A stretch of 64,000 bases of DNA from Variovorax gracilis (GTDB lineage Bacteria > Pseudomonadota > Gammaproteobacteria > Burkholderiales > Burkholderiaceae_C). Both the position numbers and the translations under genes were made by a program. Below the pieces are notes generated by a model. It ran no database searches. It had not been told where the DNA came from and saw nothing but the letters and a program-made list of their open reading frames with translations. Below are positions 34,608 to 42,334 of the stretch, piece after piece (the first letter of the stretch is position 1; each line of letters begins with the position of its first letter). The DNA lies in contig NZ_JASZYF010000009.1 of assembly GCF_030317115.1 (NCBI RefSeq), positions 186,001 through 250,000 of the forward strand, read 5' to 3'.

Positions 34608-35414
34608 ATGAATCAACCCAAACGCAAGCTTCTCCAGTCGATCGTCGCAATGGCGATCGTGACGGGCTTTGCGGCCGTTCCGGCTTTCGCGCAGGACAAG
34701 CCGATCAAGATCGGCGTCACCGGCGGGCCGCACGCTCAGATCTTCGAGCAGGTCAAGAAGGTCGCCGAGAAGGACGGCCTCAAGATCCAGGTCATCGAGT
34801 TCAGCGACTACGTGCAGCCGAACGCAGCATTGGCCGCCGGCGACCTCGACGGCAACAGCTACCAGCACAAGCCGTACCTCGACCAGCAGGTCAAGGACCG
34901 CAACTACAAGTTGGTGGACGTGGCCTACACGGTCAACTTTCCGATCGGCATCTATTCGAAGAAGGTCAAGAGCCTGAAGGACCTGAAGGAGGGCGCGCGC
35001 TTCGGCATGCCGAACGATCCGACCAATGGCGGCCGCGTGCTGCTGCTCTTGCAGGACCAGGGTCTGATCAAGCTTCGGCCCGAAGCCGGACTCAAGGCCA
35101 CGCCGCTCGACGTGATCGACAACCCGAAGAAGATCAAGTTCGTCGAAGTCGACGCCGCGCAACTGCCGCGCACGCTCGACGACCTCGATGCCGCGGGCAT
35201 CAACACCAACTTCGCGCTCTCCGCCGGCCTCAATCCCGGCAAGGATGCGATCGCGAGGGAGGGCGCGAAGAGCCCCTACGTGAACATCCTGGTCGTGCGC
35301 GACGCAGACAAGGGCAAGCCCTGGGTCGCCAAGTTGGTGAAGGCCTATCACTCGGACGAGGTGCGCAACTACATCCAGAACGAGTTCAAGGGCTCGGTGC
35401 TCGCGAGCTGGTAA
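34608..35414 (+). CDS. metQ: Methionine ABC transporter substrate-binding protein MetQ
   Basis: A 268-residue NlpA/MetQ-family binding protein. It has a Sec signal peptide ending AVPAFAQ without a lipobox cysteine, so it is probably soluble in the periplasm and not lipid-anchored as in Escherichia coli. Family motifs include IGVTGGPHAQIFEQVKKVAE, EFSDYVQPNAALAAGDLDGN, QHKPYLDQQ and PNDPTNGGRVLLLLQ. AAGGAA precedes the start. A hairpin follows the gene at 35432-35448. Confidence 0.95.
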   Translation: MNQPKRKLLQSIVAMAIVTGFAAVPAFAQDKPIKIGVTGGPHAQIFEQVKKVAEKDGLKIQVIEFSDYVQPNAALAAGDLDGNSYQHKPYLDQQVKDRNYKLVDVAYTVNFPIGIYSKKVKSLKDLKEGARFGMPNDPTNGGRVLLLLQDQGLIKLRPEAGLKATPLDVIDNPKKIKFVEVDAAQLPRTLDDLDAAGINTNFALSAGLNPGKDAIAREGAKSPYVNILVVRDADKGKPWVAKLVKAYHSDEVRNYIQNEFKGSVLASW

Positions 35415-35431
35415 GTCGCCACACGGCGCTT

Positions 35432-35448
35432 GGCAGGGCGACCCTGCC
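35432..35448 (+). terminator. Perfect stem-loop after metQ
   Basis: GGCAGGG-CGA-CCCTGCC is a perfect 7-bp stem with a 3-base loop, 17 nt after the metQ stop. No immediate T-run follows, although GGGGTTTTGT lies about 20 nt further on. It likely ends or attenuates the ssu-met transcript before the serine acetyltransferase gene. Confidence 0.5.
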
Positions 35449-35519
35449 GAGTAACCCGGTCGCGGTGGGGTTTTGTGCGATGCTGCATGGTCGAACCCCC
35501 ACCCACCGGAGGAGATGAC

Positions 35520-36434
35520 ATGTCTCAATTCGACGTCAGCGACATCGTGACCGCGCTGCGCGCTGCTCGCGACGAGTGGCGCGATTCACAAAAGCGCTCG
35601 CGCGAGCCCGGCAGCCGCGAGTTTCCCTCGCGCGACGCGCTGGCGGGCATCGTGGAGTCGCTGAAGGGTGCGCTCTTCCCGATGCGCCTCGGCCCGCCCG
35701 ACCTGCGGCACGAGAGCGAGGATTTCTACGTCGGCTACACGCTGGATTCGGCGCTGCAAGCCCTGTGGGTGCAGGCCTCGCTCGAATTGCGCTACATGGC
35801 GCGCCATCAGCCTCGCGCGGCGGAGGAGATCGATACGCAAGCGACGGCCGCGGTGCGTGAATTCGCGGCCGCGCTGCCGGGCATCCGGCGCCTGCTCGAT
35901 GGCGATGTGCTCGCGGCTTTCCAGGGCGATCCTGCGGCGCGCAGCGTTGATGAAGTGCTGCTGAGCTATCCCGGCATCCTCGCGATGATTCACCATCGAC
36001 TGGCGCATCGGCTCTACGGGCTGGGGCTGCCGCTGCTTGCGCGCATCGTCGCCGAACTGGCGCACAGCCAGACCGGCATCGATATCCATCCGGGCGCGCA
36101 GATCGACGCCGGCTTCTTCATCGACCACGGCACGGGCGTCGTGATCGGGGAAACCGCGGTGATCGGCAAGCGTGTGCGCATCTACCAGGCCGTGACGCTC
36201 GGCGCCAAGCGTTTTCCGACCGATGTCGAAGGCAATCTGCAGAAGGGCCTGCCGCGCCATCCGGTGGTGGAGGACGACGTCGTGATCTATGCCGGCGCGA
36301 CCATCCTCGGCCGCGTCACGCTCGGCAAGGGCGCGACCATCGGCGGCAACGTCTGGATCACCGACGACGTGCCGCCGGGCGCCAGCGTCTCGCAGGCCAG
36401 CCTGCAGAACGCGCCGGTGCGCCGGACGACGTGA
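35520..36434 (+). CDS. Serine O-acetyltransferase (EpsC family)
   Basis: A 304-residue enzyme making O-acetylserine, the carbon acceptor for cysteine synthesis. The C-terminal left-handed beta-helix of hexapeptide repeats is clear (GIDIHPGAQIDAGFFIDHGT, GVVIGETAVIGKRVRIYQ, GATILGRVTLGKGATIGGNV), with the acceptor-site GTGVVIGE and TLGAKRFP. The alpha-helical N-terminus is of the EpsC type. GGAGGAG precedes ATG 35520. It links the imported sulfur of this region to cysteine synthesis. Confidence 0.93.
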   Translation: MSQFDVSDIVTALRAARDEWRDSQKRSREPGSREFPSRDALAGIVESLKGALFPMRLGPPDLRHESEDFYVGYTLDSALQALWVQASLELRYMARHQPRAAEEIDTQATAAVREFAAALPGIRRLLDGDVLAAFQGDPAARSVDEVLLSYPGILAMIHHRLAHRLYGLGLPLLARIVAELAHSQTGIDIHPGAQIDAGFFIDHGTGVVIGETAVIGKRVRIYQAVTLGAKRFPTDVEGNLQKGLPRHPVVEDDVVIYAGATILGRVTLGKGATIGGNVWITDDVPPGASVSQASLQNAPVRRTT

Positions 36435-36515
36435 TCAGGCTTTTCCACACAAGGTCGTGTGCGCTTCGCATAATTTGTCGCGACTCCCTTCAACACCATT
36501 TCCAAAGGAGCTTTC

Positions 36516-37067
36516 ATGAGCCAGACCAAGATTGCTGTCGTCATCGGCAGCCTGCGCAAGGATTCGTTCAATCGCAAGCTCGCGTTGGCGATCGCGCATC
36601 TCGCTCCCGAGGATTTCACTTTCGAGCACGTACGCATCGACGATCTTCCGCTGTATGACCAGGACCAGGACGGCAACCAGGCGCCGGCAGTCAAGCGTCT
36701 CAAGACCGAGATCGCGGCCGCGGATGGCCTGTTGTTCGTCACGCCCGAATACAACCGCTCGATTTCGGGCGTGCTCAAGAACGCGCTCGACAACGCATCG
36801 CGGCCCTATGGCCAGAGCGCATGGGCCGGCAAGCCGGCGGGTGTGGTGGGAGTGTCTGTCGGCGCCGTGGGCACCGCGGTCGCGCAGCAGCATCTGCGCA
36901 CCATCCTGGCCTACCTCGATGTGCCGACCCTGGGCCAGCCCGAGGTCTTCCTCCAGAACAAGGAAGGGATGTTCGACGACAAGGGCCACATCGCCGAAGG
37001 CAGCAAGCAATTCCTGCAGGGCTGGGTGGACAAATACGTGGCCTGGGTCAAGAGCCACAAGGGCTGA
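36516..37067 (+). CDS. NAD(P)H-dependent FMN reductase (chromate/quinone reductase type)
   Basis: A 183-residue flavodoxin-like reductase of the YieF/ChrR group. It has the phosphate-binding IGSLRKDSFNRKLALAI and the flavin-ring segment FVTPEYNRSISGVLKNALDN. AAAGGAG lies 7 nt before ATG 36516, and a CATAAT possible -10 at 36469-36474. Such enzymes reduce quinones, azo dyes or metals with FMN. It is not the SsuE type. It is convergent with the azoreductase gene. Confidence 0.9.
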   Translation: MSQTKIAVVIGSLRKDSFNRKLALAIAHLAPEDFTFEHVRIDDLPLYDQDQDGNQAPAVKRLKTEIAAADGLLFVTPEYNRSISGVLKNALDNASRPYGQSAWAGKPAGVVGVSVGAVGTAVAQQHLRTILAYLDVPTLGQPEVFLQNKEGMFDDKGHIAEGSKQFLQGWVDKYVAWVKSHKG

Positions 37068-37106
37068 GCCTCCACCCGGATCGGGCGAAGGCTCTCGACT
37101 TGTGGA

Positions 37107-37754
37107 TCAGGCCGCCAGCACGGCTTGATCCTGGTTCGCCGCCTTGCCGATGGCTGCGGCGATGTCGGCACGGGCCGAACCGATCGCAGCGGCCTTGGGG
37201 GCATCACCCATCGCGACGCCTTCGGCGCGGACGAAGCGCACATCGGTCACGCCGAAGAAGCCGAAGACCACCTTCAGATAGCTTTCCTGGTGTTCCATCG
37301 CCTGGCCGCCTTCGCTGGTCGAGTAGATGCCGCCGCGGGTCGAAGCGACGATCACGGTCTTGCCGGTGGCGAGTCCGACCGGACCCTTGTCGGTGTACTT
37401 GAAGGTACGGCCGGCTTGCGCGAGCCGATCGATCCAGGCCTTGAGCTGGGTCGGCACCGTGAAGTTGTAGAGCGGGGCGCCAACGACGATCACGTCGGCG
37501 GCCAGGAACTGGCTCACCAGGCGCTCGGAAACTTCATTCTCGCGACGCTGGGCTTCGGTCGGCTCCGCTTGCACGCCGACCTTGATGCCGAGTGCATCGG
37601 CGCTGAAGTGGTTGGGGGCATCCACCGCCAGGTCGAGGTACTCGACCGTCGTGTTCGGGTGGCTCTTGCGCCATTCGGCCACGACCTCGGCGGTGAGTTG
37701 ACGGGACACGGAGTTGGTTCCCAGGACGCTGGAATCGACGTGCAGCAGTTTCAT
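37107..37754 (-). CDS. azoR: FMN-dependent NADH-azoreductase (AzoR family)
   Basis: A 215-residue flavoprotein with the AzoR features MKLLHVDSSVLGTNSVSRQL, VVGAPLYNFTVPTQLKAWID and VIVASTRGGIYSTSEG. It reduces quinones and azo compounds with NADH. MKLL at 37754 is preferred over MIMKLL at 37760. It is divergent from a LysR-family gene, the common arrangement in which the regulator responds to quinone-type electrophiles. Confidence 0.93.
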   Translation of the reverse strand: MKLLHVDSSVLGTNSVSRQLTAEVVAEWRKSHPNTTVEYLDLAVDAPNHFSADALGIKVGVQAEPTEAQRRENEVSERLVSQFLAADVIVVGAPLYNFTVPTQLKAWIDRLAQAGRTFKYTDKGPVGLATGKTVIVASTRGGIYSTSEGGQAMEHQESYLKVVFGFFGVTDVRFVRAEGVAMGDAPKAAAIGSARADIAAAIGKAANQDQAVLAA

Positions 37755-37814
37755 GATCAATGCTCTTTCGTGGAAAGTGCCGGCACTGAAATCGGTCGGC
37801 GTGGGAAGAATTCT

Positions 37815-37850
37815 ATTTTTGTGGCGATTCTTTGATAAGTCGGCAAAAAT
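37815..37850. promoter_or_regulatory. Inverted repeat between azoR and the LysR gene
   Basis: ATTTTTG (37815-37821) and CAAAAAT (37844-37850) form a perfect inverted repeat with a 22-bp spacer in the 131-bp divergent gap, which is A/T-rich compared with its surroundings. It is a likely binding site for the adjacent LysR-type regulator or part of overlapping promoters. Confidence 0.4.
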
Positions 37851-37885
37851 GGCTTAATTCGTTCCATGGATAGGACAATGAAGTC

Positions 37886-38803
37886 ATGCAAGACCTGAAC
37901 GACATGGTGTTTTTTGCCGAGGTGGCCGAGCGTGGCGGGTTTGCTGCGGCCAGCCGCGCGCTGGGCATTCCGAAATCCCGGCTGTCGCGGCGCGTGGCCG
38001 AACTGGAGGCCGAGCTCGGGGTGCAGCTGATGCAGCGCAGCACCCGGCGCCTGTCGCTGACGCCGGCCGGAGAGATCTACCTTCGGCATTGCGCCGCGAT
38101 GCGCGACGCCGCCCAGGCAGCCGCCGAAGCGGTCGCGCAGGTGCAGACAGAGCCGAGTGGCACGGTGCGGCTGAGTTGCCCCGTGACGCTGGCGCAAAGC
38201 AGTGTCGGCCCGCTCATGCCGCGATTCATGGCGCGCTACCCGGCGGTGCGCGTCGAGATGCGCGTGCTGAACCGGCCGGTCGATCCGGTCGAGGAGGGCG
38301 TGGATCTCGCGCTTCGCGTGCGGCCCGAGATTGAGGACAGCGCTACGCTCGTCGCGAAGACCTTCGGCATCAGCCGGGGCATCCTGGTCGGCAGTCCCGA
38401 ACAGTTGCAGCGTCAGGGGCCGGTCGTGGTGCCGGCGGACCTTCACAAGATCGACACGGTGGCCATGTCCACGGGCGATGGCCGCGCCAACTGGCGGCTC
38501 GAAGGCCCGGCGGGCAAGGTGATCGTGCACACGCACACGCCGCGCTATATCGCCGACGACTTGCTGACGCTCAAGTTCGCGGTCGTGCAGGGGGCCGGCG
38601 CTTCGGTGCTGCCCGACTACATGTGCCGCAGCGAGCTCAAATCCGGCGCGCTGGTGGAGGTGCTGCCGGGCTGGGGGCCCGCGCCGGGCATCACCCACGT
38701 CATGTTTCCGGCGCGCCGCGCGCTGGTGCCGGCGGTGCGGCGACTGATCGACTTTCTGGTCGAAAACCTCGACAGCGACGAGCCGCACGACCTCGCTGGC
38801 TGA
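37886..38803 (+). CDS. LysR-family transcriptional regulator
   Basis: A 305-residue regulator with an N-terminal winged helix (residues about 1-60: DMVFFAEVAERGGFAAASRA, IPKSRLSRRVAELEAELGV) and a C-terminal substrate-binding domain (about 90-295). Divergence from azoR suggests it controls that gene, probably in response to quinones or electrophiles. The subgroup resembles CrgA/QhuR-type regulators of quinone genes and not CysB, so it is unlikely to govern the sulfur genes. Confidence 0.92.
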   Translation: MQDLNDMVFFAEVAERGGFAAASRALGIPKSRLSRRVAELEAELGVQLMQRSTRRLSLTPAGEIYLRHCAAMRDAAQAAAEAVAQVQTEPSGTVRLSCPVTLAQSSVGPLMPRFMARYPAVRVEMRVLNRPVDPVEEGVDLALRVRPEIEDSATLVAKTFGISRGILVGSPEQLQRQGPVVVPADLHKIDTVAMSTGDGRANWRLEGPAGKVIVHTHTPRYIADDLLTLKFAVVQGAGASVLPDYMCRSELKSGALVEVLPGWGPAPGITHVMFPARRALVPAVRRLIDFLVENLDSDEPHDLAG

Positions 38804-38828
38804 GTCCTTATGCGCAAAACACCATATT

Positions 38829-38850
38829 CAAACAAGTAGATATTCGTTTG
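38829..38850. promoter_or_regulatory. Inverted repeat upstream of the sulfate-transport operon
   Basis: CAAAC (38829-38833) and GTTTG (38846-38850) are inverted arms, extended by TTCAA/TTGAA outside. ATATTC also occurs twice in direct orientation (38824 and 38840 region). The stretch is A/T-rich, about 60-75 nt before the short reading frame that opens the operon. It is a candidate site for a sulfur-responsive LysR-type activator. Confidence 0.4.
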
Positions 38851-38905
38851 TCATTGAAGCAATGCTTCGGAGAATCGCCGGTTCCCATCCATTTCAAGAG
38901 CGACC

Positions 38906-38959
38906 ATGGCGACCCTGCGACCCGGCAACATCGCCCTCAACTTCATCCAGCGCGCGTGA
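38906..38959 (+). CDS. 17-codon reading frame coupled to the hydrolase gene
   Basis: ATG 38906 opens a short frame, MATLRPGNIALNFIQRA, whose TGA overlaps the GTG start of the hydrolase as GTGA. AAGAG lies 7 nt upstream. It could be a leader peptide that couples translation of the weakly signalled GTG start. A true small protein is less likely. The support is positional only. Confidence 0.4.
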   Translation: MATLRPGNIALNFIQRA

Positions 38960-39534
38960 CACGACCGACCATCGTCATCGTGCCGGGCTGGCGCGACTCC
39001 GGCCCCGGCCATTGGCAAAGCCTGTGGGCCGAGCGGATGCAGGGCGCAGTGCGCGTGGAGCAGGACGACTGGATCACGCCCGCCCGTGCAGCATGGGTCG
39101 CTTCGCTCGAAAAACTCATCCTCGAGAGCCCGGGCCCGGTGGTCATCGCCGCCCACAGCCTGGGTTGCATCGCGACCACGCACCTGTCCGAAACTGCCGC
39201 GGCGCGCATCAGCGGCGCGCTGCTGGTCGCACCGGCGGACCCAGAACGCCGCGCGGTGCTGACCGATTTCGCGCCCGTGCCGCACGCGAAACTGCCGTAC
39301 CGCAGCATCGTCGTGGCGAGCAGCAACGACCCGTATTGCCCTGTCCGACTGGCCGGCGCCTATGCCCGCGCCTGGGGAAGCGAATTCGTTCGGATGCAGA
39401 ATGCCGGCCACATCAACATCGAATCCGGGCACGGCGACTGGCCTTTGGGCCTGGCACTGCTCCAATCCTTGACGGACGAGCCGACCACGCTCATGGACGG
39501 CCGTCGCAATTTCGAACCTTTGGCAACTCTATGA
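38956..39534 (+). CDS. RBBP9/YdeN-family serine hydrolase
   Basis: A 192-residue alpha/beta hydrolase. The opening IVIVPGWRDSGPGHWQSLW is characteristic of the RBBP9/YdeN family. The nucleophile is in VIAAHSLGCIATTH, the acid in ASSNDPYCP and the histidine in NAGHINIESGHGDW. The start is a GTG at 38956 overlapping the upstream short frame; the ATGA overlap with the sulfate-binding protein gene places it first in the cys operon. Its substrate is unknown. Its fixed position before the binding protein may mean a role in using sulfur esters. Confidence 0.85.
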   Translation: MTRPTIVIVPGWRDSGPGHWQSLWAERMQGAVRVEQDDWITPARAAWVASLEKLILESPGPVVIAAHSLGCIATTHLSETAAARISGALLVAPADPERRAVLTDFAPVPHAKLPYRSIVVASSNDPYCPVRLAGAYARAWGSEFVRMQNAGHINIESGHGDWPLGLALLQSLTDEPTTLMDGRRNFEPLATL

Positions 39535-40532
39535 CTTCCAGAATCAAGACGATCCTCGGCGCTTTGGTGCTCGCCGCCACCGGTGCCGCTTCGGCCCAGA
39601 CCAGCCTGCTCAACGTTTCCTACGACGTCGCGCGCGAGTTCTACAAGGACTACAACGCCGCCTTCGTCGCCAACTACAAGAAGACCACGGGCAAGGAAGT
39701 CAAGATCGACCAGTCGCATGCCGGCTCCAGCGCCCAGGCGCGCGCCGTCGCCGACGGCCTGGAAGCCGACGTGGTGACGATGAACACCACCACCGATATC
39801 GAATTCCTCGCGAATGCCGGCGTCGTCGCCAAGGACTGGGCCAAGCGCTTTCCGTACAACGCCGCGCCCACCACCTCGACCATGCTGTTCCTGACGCGCA
39901 ACGGCAACCCGAAGGCCATCAAGGATTGGGATGACCTGATCAAGCCCGGGGTGCAGGTCGTGATCGTCAACCCGAAGACGGGCGGCAACGGCCGCTACGC
40001 CTACCTCGCAGCATGGGGCTACGTGAAGAAGAAGGGCGGCACCGACGCGCAGGCGGCGGAGTTTGTCGGCAAGCTGTTCAGGAACGTGCCGATCCTCGCC
40101 CGCGGCGGCCGCGACGCGACGACGGCCTTCCTGCAACGCAACATCGGCGACGTGCTCATCACCTTCGAATCCGAAGTGGTTTCCATCGATCGCGAATTCG
40201 GCGCCGGCAAGGTCGATGCCGTGTATCCGTCCATCAGCATCCTGGCCGAGAACCCGGTCGCGGTGGTCGAGCGCACTGTCGCCAAGAAGGGCACCGGCGA
40301 ACTCGCCAAGGCCTACCTCGACTATCTGTATTCCGACGAGGCGCAGGAGATCGCTGCCAAGCATGCGCTGCGTCCGCGCTCGGAAGCCGTTCTGAAGAAG
40401 TTCGCTTCAACTTTCAAGCCGGTGCAACTCTTCACTGTGCAGGAACTGTTCGGAAGCCTCGGCGAAGCGCAAAAGGTGCACTTCAATGACGGTGGCCAGT
40501 TCGACAAGCTCTATACGCCTGGCGGCAAGTAA
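39531..40532 (+). CDS. sbp: Sulfate ABC transporter periplasmic binding protein (second copy)
   Basis: A 333-residue sulfate/thiosulfate-binding protein with a plain Sec signal (IKTILGALVLAATGAASAQ). The mature start LLNVSYDVAREFYKDYNAAF and DQSHAGSSAQARAVADGLEA match the family, as does NPKTGGNGRYAYLAAWGY. It is directly followed by cysT with no gap, so this copy belongs to the CysTWA transporter. It differs from the copy at 25819-26841 in signal type and in residues around the NPKTSGG/NPKTGGN loop. Confidence 0.94.
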   Translation: MTSRIKTILGALVLAATGAASAQTSLLNVSYDVAREFYKDYNAAFVANYKKTTGKEVKIDQSHAGSSAQARAVADGLEADVVTMNTTTDIEFLANAGVVAKDWAKRFPYNAAPTTSTMLFLTRNGNPKAIKDWDDLIKPGVQVVIVNPKTGGNGRYAYLAAWGYVKKKGGTDAQAAEFVGKLFRNVPILARGGRDATTAFLQRNIGDVLITFESEVVSIDREFGAGKVDAVYPSISILAENPVAVVERTVAKKGTGELAKAYLDYLYSDEAQEIAAKHALRPRSEAVLKKFASTFKPVQLFTVQELFGSLGEAQKVHFNDGGQFDKLYTPGGK

Positions 40533-41426
40533 ATGAGCGGTGCTGTTTCCTCGGCGCTGCCGTCCACGGCGGCGCCGCTTGCGCGTGCGGGCAACACAGG
40601 GGTGTCCCGGCGTGTGCTGCCGGGCTTCCACCTGACGCTCGGTTATTCGCTGCTCTACCTGAGCCTGATCGTCCTGATTCCGCTGTCGGCGCTGGTCTTC
40701 AAGACCTTCACGATGAGCTGGGAGCAGTTCTGGGTGGCGGTGACGGCTCCCCGCGTCATGGCTTCGTACCGACTGACCTTCGGCGCTTCGCTGATCGCCG
40801 CGCTGGTCAATCTCGTCTTCGGCCTGCTCGTCGCCTGGGTGCTGGTGCGCTACAAGTTTCCGGGCAAGCGGATCGTCGATGCGCTGGTGGATCTGCCGTT
40901 CGCATTGCCCACGGCCGTGGCCGGTATTTCGCTGACCGCGCTGCTCGCGGGCAATGGCTGGGTCGGCCAGTTCCTCGAGCCGATGGGCATCAAGCTGGCC
41001 TTCACGCCCGCGGGCGTGGTGATTGCATTGATCTTCATCGGCTTGCCCTTCGTGGTGCGCACGGTACAGCCTGTGCTGGAAGACACCGAGAAGGAACTCG
41101 AAGAAGCCGCGACAAGTCTCGGCGCGACGCGCCTGCAGACCTTCACCAAGGTGATCCTGCCCTCGATCATGCCGGCGCTGCTGACCGGCTTCGCGATGGC
41201 CTTCGCACGTGCGATCGGAGAGTACGGCTCCGTGATCTTCATCGCCGGGAACATGCCGATGATCTCGGAGATCACGCCGCTGATCATCATCGGCAAGCTC
41301 GAACAGTACGACTACGCGGGTGCGACTGCAGTGGCGCTGGTGATGCTGGTGATCTCCTTCATCCTGCTGCTGGTCATCAACGGCCTGCAGGCATGGCAGC
41401 GTCGTCGCTCGGGAGCCTCCTCATGA
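40533..41426 (+). CDS. cysT: Sulfate ABC transporter permease CysT
   Basis: A 297-residue inner-membrane permease. After a variable N-terminus of about 30 residues it shows GYSLLYLSLIVLIPLSALVF, DLPFALPTAVAGISLTALLA and the EAA loop EEAATSLGATRLQTFTKVIL, all typical of CysT (CysU). It starts immediately after the binding-protein stop and overlaps cysW by ATGA. Confidence 0.95.
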   Translation: MSGAVSSALPSTAAPLARAGNTGVSRRVLPGFHLTLGYSLLYLSLIVLIPLSALVFKTFTMSWEQFWVAVTAPRVMASYRLTFGASLIAALVNLVFGLLVAWVLVRYKFPGKRIVDALVDLPFALPTAVAGISLTALLAGNGWVGQFLEPMGIKLAFTPAGVVIALIFIGLPFVVRTVQPVLEDTEKELEEAATSLGATRLQTFTKVILPSIMPALLTGFAMAFARAIGEYGSVIFIAGNMPMISEITPLIIIGKLEQYDYAGATAVALVMLVISFILLLVINGLQAWQRRRSGASS

Positions 41427-42322
41427 GTGCGAACGCCAGGACCATTCGCCGCGAGAAGGCGGGAACGACCGAATCGGCATGGGTGCGCTGGACGCTGATC
41501 GGCATCGCACTGGCCTTCATGTTTCTCTTCCTCGTGCTTCCGCTCGCTGCGGTCGCGGCCGAGGCATTGCGCAAGGGCTTCGGCGCCTACGTCGATGCAT
41601 TGAAGGAGCCTGATGCGTGGAGCGCCATCCGCCTGACCCTGCTGACGGCCGCGATCGCGGTGCCCATGAACCTCGTCTTCGGCATCGCGGCCGCCTGGGC
41701 CATCGCCAAGTTCGAGTTCCGCGGAAAGGCCTTCCTCACGACGCTGGTGGATCTGCCTTTTGCCGTGTCGCCCGTGGTGGCGGGCCTGATCTACGTGCTG
41801 GTGTTCGGCGCGCAGGGCTGGTTCGGGCCGTGGCTCGCGGCGCATGACATCAAGATCATCTTCGCCGTGCCCGGCATCGTGCTGGCAACCGTGTTCGTGA
41901 CCTTTCCCTTCATCGCACGCGAACTGATCCCGCTGATGCAAGCGCAGGGCACCGAGGAGGAGCAGGCCGCGATCGTGCTGGGTGCGACCGGCTGGCAGAC
42001 CTTCTGGCGCGTGACGCTGCCCAACATCAAGTGGGGGCTGATCTACGGGGTGATTCTCTGCAACGCGCGCGCCATGGGCGAGTTCGGCGCGGTGTCGGTC
42101 GTGTCGGGCCACATCCGAGGCCAGACCAACACCATGCCGCTGCATGTGGAGGTGCTCTACAACGAATACCAGTCCGTCGCTGCCTTCGCGGTCGCTTCGC
42201 TGCTAGCGATCCTGGCGCTGGTCACGCTCGTCATCAAGTCCTTCGTCGAATGGCGTCATGAGCGCGAGATGAAGGCCATCGCCGACCTGCCGCCGGAACG
42301 ACCGACGGCCGTCGCGACCTGA
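41423..42322 (+). CDS. cysW: Sulfate ABC transporter permease CysW
   Basis: A 299-residue partner permease of CysT, with about six spans. DLPFAVSPVVAGLIYVLVFG, the EAA-type loop EEQAAIVLGATGWQTFWRVT and the C-terminal MGEFGAVSVVSGHIRGQTNT are diagnostic. The ATG at 41423 overlaps the cysT stop; the open frame extends ten codons upstream. cysA follows after 12 nt. Confidence 0.95.
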   Translation: MSANARTIRREKAGTTESAWVRWTLIGIALAFMFLFLVLPLAAVAAEALRKGFGAYVDALKEPDAWSAIRLTLLTAAIAVPMNLVFGIAAAWAIAKFEFRGKAFLTTLVDLPFAVSPVVAGLIYVLVFGAQGWFGPWLAAHDIKIIFAVPGIVLATVFVTFPFIARELIPLMQAQGTEEEQAAIVLGATGWQTFWRVTLPNIKWGLIYGVILCNARAMGEFGAVSVVSGHIRGQTNTMPLHVEVLYNEYQSVAAFAVASLLAILALVTLVIKSFVEWRHEREMKAIADLPPERPTAVAT

Positions 42323-42334
42323 AAGAGAGAAATC

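Noticed and set aside
36516..37067. Second SsuE
   Set aside because: The TPEYNRSISGVLKNALDN segment matches chromate/quinone reductases, not the TPVYKAAYSGVLK form of SsuE.
37886..38803. LysR gene as a CysB/Cbl sulfur regulator
   Set aside because: Divergence from azoR and a CrgA/QhuR-like sequence fit quinone response better. No CysB signature was recognised.
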